A stretch of 64,000 bases of DNA, taken from the NCBI RefSeq assembly GCF_030709675.1, contig NZ_JAUZQD010000010.1, positions 310,001-374,000 on the forward strand, written 5' to 3'. Position 1 is the first letter of the stretch. The number at the start of each line of letters is the position of its first letter. Under the pieces are notes generated by a model that saw nothing but the letters and a program-made list of their open reading frames with translations, did not search any database and had not been told where the DNA came from. Both the position numbers and the translations under genes were made by a program. This DNA comes from Symbioplanes lichenis. Its GTDB lineage: Bacteria > Actinomycetota > Actinomycetes > Mycobacteriales > Micromonosporaceae. Positions 49,117 through 57,100 of the stretch are shown piece by piece.

Positions 49117-49896
49117 TCAGGGGCGGTAGCGGGCGGCCAGCTCGGGGGACTGCGCGCCGAAGGCGGCCAGGTCGGCCTCGAAGACGGCGGCGAGCAGGTC
49201 CTGCTGCTCGACGCCCGGGGCGGTGACGGTCTCGCCGAGGTCGAGGCCGTGCAGGCTCGCGGTGACCACGTCGGCGGCGCTCATGCGGGGGACCGCGCTG
49301 AGGTCCATGCCCTGCCGCTCGTGGAACTCGGTGGCCACGACACCCGGACAGACCACCTGCACCTGCACGCCGTGCGGGGACAGCTCGGCGTGCAGCGTCT
49401 GGGACAGGGCGACCGCATAAGCGAGGCTCGACGCGTACACGGCCCGGCGCAGCGGCACCTGGTCCAGGGTCGCCGGGCCGCTGAACGCGATCATTCCGGC
49501 CACAGTGACGATCCGGCCCGCGCCGCGCTCGATCATGCCCGGCGCGATGGCCCGGGTGAGCAGGGTGGGGGCGAGGACCTTGACGCCGACCAGCTCCTCC
49601 GCCTCCGCCTGGAGCAGCTCGGCGAAGGGCTTGTAGTGGGCCACGCCGGCGTTGTTGACCAGCATCGTCACCGGCTGGTCGGCGGCTGCGGCGGCGACCT
49701 GCCCGATGCCGTCGCGGGTCGCGAGGTCGGCGACCACGGCCTGCACCCGGACGGCCGGGAACTCCGAGGCGAGCTCGTCGAGCCGCTCCCGGCGCCGGCC
49801 GACGGCGATCAGGTCCATGCCCTGTGACGCGAGGCGGCGTGCGTACTCCCGGCCGATCCCGGACGACGCACCCGTCACGACAGCCAGTCCCGTCAT
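49117..49896 (-). CDS. SDR-family protein with altered catalytic residues
   Basis: 259 residues. Cofactor motifs are intact: TGASSGIG, VGRRRERL (favouring NADPH), NNAGV. The active site is not. The usual Ser after strand 5 lies in IVTVAGMIAF (Ala-Gly), and Tyr154 is followed by A-S-S-Leu158 where YxxxK requires Lys. Either the protein is a non-catalytic NADPH binder or it uses other residues. It is divergent from the XRE regulator at 50023 (126 bases), a pairing often seen with reductases controlled by that regulator. Confidence 0.9.
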   Translation of the reverse strand: MTGLAVVTGASSGIGREYARRLASQGMDLIAVGRRRERLDELASEFPAVRVQAVVADLATRDGIGQVAAAAADQPVTMLVNNAGVAHYKPFAELLQAEAEELVGVKVLAPTLLTRAIAPGMIERGAGRIVTVAGMIAFSGPATLDQVPLRRAVYASSLAYAVALSQTLHAELSPHGVQVQVVCPGVVATEFHERQGMDLSAVPRMSAADVVTASLHGLDLGETVTAPGVEQQDLLAAVFEADLAAFGAQSPELAARYRP

Positions 49897-50022
49897 GTTC
49901 TGTCTCCTTCGTGAGGTTCGAGATCAATGGTGGTCCCGGCCGCCGCGCTGCGGGTACGTCCCCGTGACAGTGGTCCTCGCAGGGCTACGACCGGCCGGCC
50001 GCCGGCGACCTACGATGCGGGC

Positions 50023-50868
50023 ATGGCTTCTGGCGACAACCTGCTCGGCGACCATCTCCGGGCCCAGCGCGCCCGGGTGCGGCCCGAGCAGGTCGGGCTG
50101 CCCGGCGGGGCGAACCGGCGCGTGCCGGGGCTGCGCCGGGCGGAGGTGGCGCTGCTGGCCGGGATCAGCCCCGACTACTACCTGCGGCTGGAGCAGGGCC
50201 GGGACCGGCGGCCCTCCCCGCAGATCCTCGAGGCCCTGGCGCGGGTCTTCGGGCTCGACGCCACCGGCACCGCCTATCTGCTCTCGCTCACCGAGCAGGC
50301 CCCGGCCCGGGCCCGGCGGCGACCACGACGGGAATCGGTTCCCGAAGGAGTCAGCAAGCTGCTGTCAGCCCTGACGTTGCCCGCTTTCGTCGAGGGGCGG
50401 TACTTCGACGTCCTGGCCGCCAACCGGCTCGCCACCGCGCTCTCGCCCCGGCTCGTCATCGGGCGGAACCGGATCCGGGACGTGTTCCTCGACCCGGACG
50501 AGCGGGAGCTCTATCCCGACTGGGACGACACGACCGCCCGGCTCGTGGCCGGCTTCCGCCGCTCGGTGGGCCCCGATACGCAGGACTCCCGGTTCGTCGG
50601 GCTGGTGGGGGAGTTGTCGCTGGCGAGCGAGCGGTTCCGGGTGCTGTGGGCGCGGCACGACGTCCAGGCGCGGCAGAGCTGGCCGATCACGCTGGACCAT
50701 CCGCTGGTCGGGGAGCTGACGCTCAATCGGGAGAAGCTCACCATCGCCGACACGGTGGAGACGCTCGTGCTCGCGATCTATCACCCCGATGCGGGCACGG
50801 ACAGCGCCGAGAAGCTGGCCTTTCTCGCCTCATACAGCGCGGAGAGCGAGCAGGCCGCCGCTGGGTGA
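50023..50868 (+). CDS. XRE-family regulator with MmyB-like ligand domain
   Basis: 281 residues from ATG 50023. N-terminal helix-turn-helix (about 10-75: LRRAEVALLAGISPDYYLRL, EQGRDRRPSPQILEALARVF). The C-terminal MmyB-like PAS domain spans about 105-270 (LPAFVEGRYFDVLAANRLAT, then DVFLDPDERELYPDWDD). Such regulators control divergent SDR or oxidoreductase genes, here the one at 49117-49896. The last codons and stop lie in the first unit of a 62-bp tandem repeat. The 12-mer GGAATCGGTTCC is at 50331. Confidence 0.92.
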   Translation: MASGDNLLGDHLRAQRARVRPEQVGLPGGANRRVPGLRRAEVALLAGISPDYYLRLEQGRDRRPSPQILEALARVFGLDATGTAYLLSLTEQAPARARRRPRRESVPEGVSKLLSALTLPAFVEGRYFDVLAANRLATALSPRLVIGRNRIRDVFLDPDERELYPDWDDTTARLVAGFRRSVGPDTQDSRFVGLVGELSLASERFRVLWARHDVQARQSWPITLDHPLVGELTLNREKLTIADTVETLVLAIYHPDAGTDSAEKLAFLASYSAESEQAAAG

Positions 50869-51000
50869 GCGACGACGGCCGGTCGCGGCGCAGAACGCGC
50901 GCGGAGAGCGAGCAGGCCGCTGCCGGGTGAGCGACGACGGCCGGTTGCGGCGCAGAACGCGCGCGAAAGGGAGCAGGCCGCCGCTGGGTGAGCGACGGCC
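50839..51000 (+). repeat. 62-bp tandem repeat, about 2.6 copies, spanning a gene end
   Basis: Units start at 50839, 50901 and 50963 with gcggagagcgagcaggcc (last copy gcgaaagggagcaggcc), and include tgggtgagcgacgacggcc and a gcggcgcagaacgcgcg tail. The first unit encodes the regulator's final AESEQAAAG and stop. The array ends 15 bases before the convergent MFS gene, so it fills the whole gap. Confidence 0.88.
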
Positions 51001-51015
51001 TGCTGCGAGGAGGGA

Positions 51016-52737
51016 TCAGCGCCGGGTGGAGCGCTCTTCCTCCGTGCGGGAAAGGTCCGGACGGGGAGAGTCCGTGCGGGAAAGGTCCGGACGGCCGGAC
51101 CCGGAGACGTCGACCTGGTCGATCGCCGGGGCGCCGTCGACGGCGTCGGCGGCCACGGCGGCGTTCGTGGCGGTGCCGGCCGCGGAGCGGGGCGCCGAGC
51201 CCGGCAGGTCGAGGCTGTCGCGCAGCATGACCGGGCGCAGGGCGACGGCGGCGATCACGCCGACGATCGCGATGATGGCCGAGATGAGGAAGATGTGGCC
51301 GGTCGCGTCGCCGTAGGCCGCGCGGATGATGTGGACGACCGGCTCGGGCAGGCCGTTGAGGTTGAGGCTGCTGCCACCCGAGCTGCCGCTGGTGGGAATG
51401 CCCGCGGCGGCGAAGTCGTGGGTGATCTGATCGGTGACGCGGCGGGCCAGGACGGCACCGAGGACCGAGACGCCGATCGTGCCGCCGAGCGACCGGAAGA
51501 ACGCCACCGTGGAGCTCGCGGCGCCGATGTCCTTGAGGGCGACGGTGTTCTGGACGGCCAGGACGAGGTTCTGCATGGCCATGCCGACGCCGGCGCCCAC
51601 GAGGAACATGCTCACGCCGACGTACCAGAGCGGCGTCTCGTGGTCGATGACGGCGAGCATCGCGAAACCGGCGACCAGGACGACCGTACCGGCGATGATG
51701 TAGGGCTTGATCTTGCCGCTCGCGGTGATCATGCGGCCCGACACGATGGAGGAGAGCAGCACACCGGCCATCATGGGGATAGTGAGCAGGCCCGCCTCGG
51801 TGGGGCTGTAGCCGCGGCCGATCTGGAAGTACTGGCCGAGGAACACGGCGCCGCCGAACATCGCCATGCCGACCGCGAGGCTCGCGAGGATGGCCAGCGC
51901 GGTGTTGCGCTCGCGGATGATGGGCAGCGGCACGATCGGCTCGGCGGCGCGCGACTCGACCAGGACGGCGAGGGCCAGCAGGATCAGCGAGCCGGCGACC
52001 ATGACGGCGGTCTGCCAGGACAGCCAGGCGAACGAGTCGTCCACGAAGGAGATCCACACGAGCAGCAGGCTGACCCCGGCCGCGATGAGCGTGGCGCCGA
52101 GGTAGTCGATCTTCACGTTGTCGCGGCGGATCGTCGTCAGGTGCAGGGTGAACTGCAGCAGGATGAGCGCGACCACGGCGAACGGGACGCCGACGAAGAA
52201 GCACCAGCGCCAGCCCAGCCAGCTCGTGTCGACGATCAGGCCGCCGAGCAGCGGGCCGCCGACCGTCGCGAGGGCCATGACGCCGCCGAGGTAGCCGTTG
52301 TAGCGGCCGCGCTCGCGGGGCGGGATCATGGCGGCGATGGCCACCTGGACCAGCGCCTGCAGGCCGCCGACGCCGATGCCCTGGAAGGCGCGGGCCGCGA
52401 TCAGCTGACCCGCGGTCTGGCTGAAGCCGGCGACGAACGAGCCGACGACGAAGACGACGATGGAGAGCTGGATCAGCAGCTTCTTGCTGAACAGGTCGGC
52501 CAGCTTGCCCCAGATCGGGGTGGTCGCCGTGGCGGCCAGCAGGGTGGCCGTGACGACCCAGGTGTACTGGGTCTGCGAGCCGTCCAGCGCGCCGATGATC
52601 TTGGGCAGGGCGGTCGAGACCACCGTGCTGCTGAGCATCGCGACGAAGAGGACGAGCAGCAGGCCGCTGAGGGCCTCGAGGGTCTGCCGGTGGTTCATCG
52701 GCTCGGCTGGTGCCGTCGCCGCGGGAGTCGTGGACAC
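51016..52737 (-). CDS. MFS drug transporter, DHA2 (14-TM, EmrB/QacA) family
   Basis: 573 residues from GTG 52737, 2 bases after the MarR stop. Fourteen membrane helices; MFS motif A is GKLADLFSKK, and motif C-like GGPLLGGLIVD lies in helix 5. It exports toxic compounds in exchange for protons. The C-terminus has a hydrophilic tail with two RPDLSRT units, encoded by two 24-bp direct repeats (51041-51064, 51071-51094). It forms an operon with the MarR gene, so the exporter is probably induced by its own substrates. Confidence 0.94.
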   Translation of the reverse strand: MSTTPAATAPAEPMNHRQTLEALSGLLLVLFVAMLSSTVVSTALPKIIGALDGSQTQYTWVVTATLLAATATTPIWGKLADLFSKKLLIQLSIVVFVVGSFVAGFSQTAGQLIAARAFQGIGVGGLQALVQVAIAAMIPPRERGRYNGYLGGVMALATVGGPLLGGLIVDTSWLGWRWCFFVGVPFAVVALILLQFTLHLTTIRRDNVKIDYLGATLIAAGVSLLLVWISFVDDSFAWLSWQTAVMVAGSLILLALAVLVESRAAEPIVPLPIIRERNTALAILASLAVGMAMFGGAVFLGQYFQIGRGYSPTEAGLLTIPMMAGVLLSSIVSGRMITASGKIKPYIIAGTVVLVAGFAMLAVIDHETPLWYVGVSMFLVGAGVGMAMQNLVLAVQNTVALKDIGAASSTVAFFRSLGGTIGVSVLGAVLARRVTDQITHDFAAAGIPTSGSSGGSSLNLNGLPEPVVHIIRAAYGDATGHIFLISAIIAIVGVIAAVALRPVMLRDSLDLPGSAPRSAAGTATNAAVAADAVDGAPAIDQVDVSGSGRPDLSRTDSPRPDLSRTEEERSTRR

Positions 52738-52739
52738 GC

Positions 52740-53288
52740 TCAAGATGCGTTCTCCGTGATCTTGTGAGACGGGGTCTCGCGAGCCGGAATCTCGTGGGAC
52801 GGGGTCCTCGGGGACGGGGTCCCGGGCGACGGGGTCCCGTGAGAAGGGGGCTCGTGAGACGGCGCCTCGATGGCGGTGGTGAAGCGGTGCAGGGCGGCGC
52901 TGAACGACGCGACCTCGCCGGGGGTCCAGCCGTCGAGGGCGCGGCCGAGGACCTCGCCGTACCACTGGGTGGCCTCGTCGAGGGCGGCCCGGCCGGCGGG
53001 GGTGAGGATCAGGACGGTCGCGCGCCCGTCGTGCGGGTCGGGCTCACGGGCCACGAGTCCCTGTGCGACCAGGGCGGCGACCGCCCGGCTGACGGTCGAC
53101 GGGTCGAGCGCGGTGGAGACGGCCAGCTCCCGGGAGTGGCACCCGCTCTCCAGGCGGTCGATCCGCATGAGCATGCCGATCGAGCCCAGAGGCACGGCGC
53201 TGTGCTGCGCCGAACGCTGTTTGAGCAGCCGGACCGCCTTCATCAGATCTTGCAGGCGGGTGCCGACCTCCACCGTCGCGCCTTCCAC
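52740..53288 (-). CDS. MarR-family regulator with a repeat-derived Pro-rich tail
   Basis: 182 residues from GTG 53288, with a ggaggag ribosome-binding site about 10 bases upstream; an ATG at 53333 is also in frame. The winged helix spans about 30-110 (LESGCHSRELAVSTALDPST, then VSRAVAALVAQGLVAREPDP and DGRATVLILTPAG). After a normal C-terminal dimer helix there is a 37-residue tail of PS(H/P)xxP-like units (PSHEPPSHGTPSPGTPS and on), encoded by about eight 15-bp repeats at 52750-52865. Two upstream GTTTGCKCAAC sites are likely operators. It controls the efflux pump downstream. Confidence 0.92.
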   Translation of the reverse strand: MEGATVEVGTRLQDLMKAVRLLKQRSAQHSAVPLGSIGMLMRIDRLESGCHSRELAVSTALDPSTVSRAVAALVAQGLVAREPDPHDGRATVLILTPAGRAALDEATQWYGEVLGRALDGWTPGEVASFSAALHRFTTAIEAPSHEPPSHGTPSPGTPSPRTPSHEIPARETPSHKITENAS

Positions 53289-53357
53289 GACTGTCCGTCT
53301 CCTCCCAAGTCGTTGGTTGCCACAGACAAGCATCCATCAATGTTGCCCAGTGCGCAA

Positions 53358-53395
53358 GTTTGCTCAACGAGAAGATAGTCTGGCGTTTGCGCAAC
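53358..53395. promoter_or_regulatory. two MarR operator candidates
   Basis: GTTTGCTCAAC (53358-53368) and GTTTGCGCAAC (53385-53395) are near-palindromic copies 27 bases apart, in an AT-rich patch between the divergent marR and uspA genes. A related TGCGCAA lies at 53351-53357. The spacing suggests binding on both sides of the marR promoter. Confidence 0.55.
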
Positions 53396-53444
53396 CTGCA
53401 TGAAACATTGAGGCACTGCAGAATGCATCCAGGCGGGAGCGGGA

Positions 53445-53867
53445 GTGAACATCCTCGTGGGCGTCGACGGATCCACGTCGTCCATGCGAGCCGGCGCCTA
53501 CGCGGTCGGCCTGGCCCGCCGCCAGCACGGCCGCCTGGTCGCCGTCTACGTGCGCGCGCGCCCGTCGGCACTGCTCCCGCTGGTCGACGGAGGCGGCGCC
53601 GGGGTCGCGACGCTGGTCGACGCGCAGGAGGCGGTGGAGCAGGAGCTACGGGACGCCTTCACCACGTACGTCCCCCAGCTCCTGGTTGACGCGCAGCTGC
53701 TCGTGCGCACGGGCGAGCCGTACGCCGAACTGGCCGCCGTCGCCGAGCAGATCCAGGCCGACGCCGTGATCGTCGGCCGCTCCACCAAGATGCTCCACCG
53801 CGTCGCTGGCTCGGTCTCCGTCAAGCTGGTCCGCTGCGGCCGCTGGCCCGTGACCGTCGTCCCCTGA
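53445..53867 (+). CDS. universal stress protein UspA family
   Basis: 140 residues from GTG 53445. One USP domain: NILVGVDGSTSSMRAGAYAV at the start, and the ATP-binding GRSTKMLHRVAGSVS (G-x2-type loop then G-S) near residue 115. It belongs to the ATP-binding branch that responds to hypoxia, stationary phase or redox stress in actinobacteria. It is divergent from the MarR-MFS operon and may share the operator region. Confidence 0.93.
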   Translation: MNILVGVDGSTSSMRAGAYAVGLARRQHGRLVAVYVRARPSALLPLVDGGGAGVATLVDAQEAVEQELRDAFTTYVPQLLVDAQLLVRTGEPYAELAAVAEQIQADAVIVGRSTKMLHRVAGSVSVKLVRCGRWPVTVVP

Positions 53868-53885
53868 CCAGGGCGCCGGGGAGCC

Positions 53886-54170
53886 TCAGCCGCGGATGGT
53901 GGTCAGGTCGTCGAGGCCGGCGACGGTCAGGACCGGGGCCAGCAGGGGAGTGGCGACCAGGCGCAGGTGGTCGGCGTGGGGGAAGAGGGCGGCCAGGCCG
54001 GCGCTGTCGATGTATTCGACGTCGGTCAGGTCCACGGTGAGCGGCTCGCCCGGTTGAGTGCCGCGGGCCTCGGCCAGGGCCGCGGCGAAGGCGGCGGCGT
54101 TGCTCATGTCGATCTCGCCGGCGGCGGTGAGGCGGGCGGGGCCGGTGGTGAGCGTCAGGGCTGTGCTCAT
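53886..54170 (-). CDS. STAS anti-anti-sigma factor (RsbV-like)
   Basis: 94 residues. A STAS fold with the phosphorylatable Ser in YIDSAGLAALF. The start overlaps the kinase/phosphatase stop (ATGA at 54167-54170), so the two are made together. In partner switching the unphosphorylated form binds the RsbW-like ATPase and frees its target; the PP2C domain reactivates it. Here both opposing activities are in the adjacent polypeptide. The target sigma factor is not adjacent. Confidence 0.9.
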   Translation of the reverse strand: MSTALTLTTGPARLTAAGEIDMSNAAAFAAALAEARGTQPGEPLTVDLTDVEYIDSAGLAALFPHADHLRLVATPLLAPVLTVAGLDDLTTIRG

Positions 54171-57100
54171 TGGGTGATCCTCGCGGACATGCCGACGACG
54201 GTGCCGTCGGCGCGGGTCGTGACGGTGACTTCGTTCATGAGGGCGCGCATCAGGGTGAAGCCGCGGCCGCGGTGGGGGTTGGCCTCGGGTTGCGGGGTTT
54301 TCCAGCGGCCGCTGTCGGTGATGGTGAGGTGCAGGTCGTCGGCGGTGGCGGCGGCGTGGAGCAGGATGCTGCCCTCGGGGCCGTGGCGGTGACCGTGCTC
54401 GATGGCGTTGGCGCAGGCCTCGCCCGCGGCGACGAGGACGTTCTGGGCGGTCAGGGTGTCGATGCCGCAGAGGGCGAGCCAGCTGCGCAGGGCCGAGCGG
54501 GCCTGGGCGAGGCGGCCCGGCTCGGCGGGGAAGCTGAACTGCAGCGGACCGGGGTGGCGATAGAGCAGCAGGGCCACGTCGTCGTCGTAGCCGCCGGCCG
54601 GGGCCATGTGGTCCATGACGTCGGTGGCCAGCTCCTCGAGCTCGGCCGCCCGGCCCTGCTGGACCGCCGCGGTCACCTGCTCGATGCCGTGGGTGAGGGG
54701 CTGCTTGCGCCGCTCGACCAGGCCGTCGGTGTAGAGCAGCAGCGTGGCGCGTGGGGGCATGGTGTAGCGCGCCTCCGGGCGGTCGCGGCGGGCGGGGACC
54801 CCGAGGGGACGGGAGCGGCCCTGGTCGAGCAGATCGGTGCCGCCGCCCGGATGGGCGACGATGGCCGGCGGGTGACCCGCGCTGGCGTAGCTGAGCTCGC
54901 CGGTGTCCGCGTCGAGCACGCCGCAGAAGACGGTCGCGCAGGAGGCGCCGGGCAGCTGGGCGGCGAAGCTGTCGAGGGCCGTCAGCGTCTGGGCCGGGTC
55001 GGTGTTCTGCAGCAGCAGCGCGCGGCAGGCACTGCGCAGCTGGCCCATGACCGTCGCCGCCTGCAGGCCGTGCCCCACGCAGTCGCCGACGACGATGCCG
55101 ATGCGGTGGTCGGCGAGCGGCACGATGTCGTACCAGTCGCCGCCGACCTTGAGCGGGCGCGTCGCGGGGGCGTAGCGGACGGCGAACCCGTCGGGCAGCT
55201 GGGCCGGGCCGAGGATCGCCCGCTGCAGGGCCAGGGCGGTCTCGCGCTGCTGGTCGATCTGGTGCAGCCGGTGCAGGCCCTGGCCCAGGTGCCCGGCGAG
55301 CAGCGCCAGCAGCGTCCGGTCCTGCTCGGTGAAGGGCCTGTTCTCGGCCAGCTGGATCCACAGGCCCAGCGTCCCGTCCGGGTGCTCCAGCGCGATGCCC
55401 GCGCCGCCGGACTGCGGCGCGGCCGGGGTCAGCAACGGCTGATCCCGTACGGCCAGCAGCGCCGGAGGCGGCCCGGACGCGAGCGAGCCCGGATCGGTGC
55501 TGGCCAGGGCGGGCGTTCCGGTGCCGTCGAACACGGCCGCGTACACCTCGGTGGCCTGCCACAACTCCCGCAGCTCGAGCAGCACCCCGGTGAGGGCGCC
55601 GGACACGCTGTCGGCCTGGGACAGCCGCACGCTCACCGCCGCCAGCGCCGACTCCCGCTGCACCGCGTAGTGCTCGTCGGTGACGTCGCGGAACGTGCCG
55701 ACGACCACGCGGCGCCCGGTGTCGGGGTCGGCGACCTGGTTGAAGGCGGCCGCCACCCAGAGCCGGTGCCCGTCGCGGTGGACGACCGGGATCGTGTAGG
55801 TGCCGCGGGACCGCTCGGTCAGCAGCGCGAACGCGTCGGCCACCTCCTGGTGCCCCTCGGGGTCGGCCGTCCGGTCGGGCCACCACGGGTGCACCGCCGC
55901 GTAGGGCAGGCCCTCCGGCCCGTACCCCAGGATGTCGGCGAAGGTGGAATTGATCTCGATGACCGCGCCGTCCTCGTCGCAGACGAAGAACGCCTCCTGC
56001 AGGGAGTCGATCAGCGCGGTGCGCCAGCGGGCGTGATGGTTGCGCAGGCGGGACAACTCCACATTCGCCCGTACGCGGGCCAGCAGCTCGGCCGACGAGA
56101 ACGGCTTGACCAGGTAGTCGTCGGCGCCCGCCTCCAGCCCCTCGATCGACGCCTCCTCGCCGGCGCGGGCGGAGAGCAGCAGCACGGGCGTGCTCGCCGT
56201 CCGGGGGTCGGCCCGCAGCGCGGCGACCAGCTGCAACCCGTCGAGCCGGGGCATCATCACGTCGCTGACGATCAGGTCCGGCGGCTGCCGCCGGGCGTGC
56301 TCGAGGGCCGCCTGACCGTCGCCGACCGCCTCGACCCGGTGGCCCGAGGAGCGCAGCAGCCGGGTCAGATAGTCGCGCATGTCCGCGTTGTCGTCGGCGA
56401 CCAGCACCTGGGCCGGGGACGAGACCGGCGCCGGGGCGTCCACCACGTCGTCGACCCCGGGCAGCCAGCGCAGGGCTTCCTGCAGGAAGGGCTCGGCGGT
56501 GGTGGAGACCAGCGGTTCGGAGGAGGTGGGCACATGCCCCGCCGCGAAGGGAAGGCGGATCGTGAACGTCGTGCCGCGGCCCTCCTCGCTCTCCGCCGCG
56601 ATGCTGCCGCCCTGCAGCTCGACCAGCTCCTTGACCAGGGCGAGGCCGATGCCGCTGCCCTCGTTGGAACGCGAGCGGGCGTTCTCGATGCGGTGGAAGC
56701 GCTCGAAGAGCCGGGGCATCTCCGGCGCCGGGACGCCGATGCCGGTATCGGCCACGGTGACCAGCGCCTCGCCGTCCACCTCGGCGACGGTGACCCGGAC
56801 GCCGCCGGTGAACGTGAACTTGAGCGCGTTGCTGAGCAGGTTGAGGATCACCTTCTCCCACATCTCGTGGTCGAGCCGCACCGGCCGGGCCAGCGGCGGG
56901 CAGTGCACGTCGAAGGTCAGCCCGGCCCGCTCGACGGCGGAGCGGAAGACGCCGGCCAGCTCGGCGGTGGCGGCGGCCAGGTCGACCGGCTCGTAGCTGG
57001 CCCGCATCCGGCCGGCCTCGAGCCGCGAGAAGTCGAGCAGCGTGTTGACCAGCTTGCCCAGCCGCAGCGCGTTGCGCTGGATGACGTCGAGCTCGGCCCG

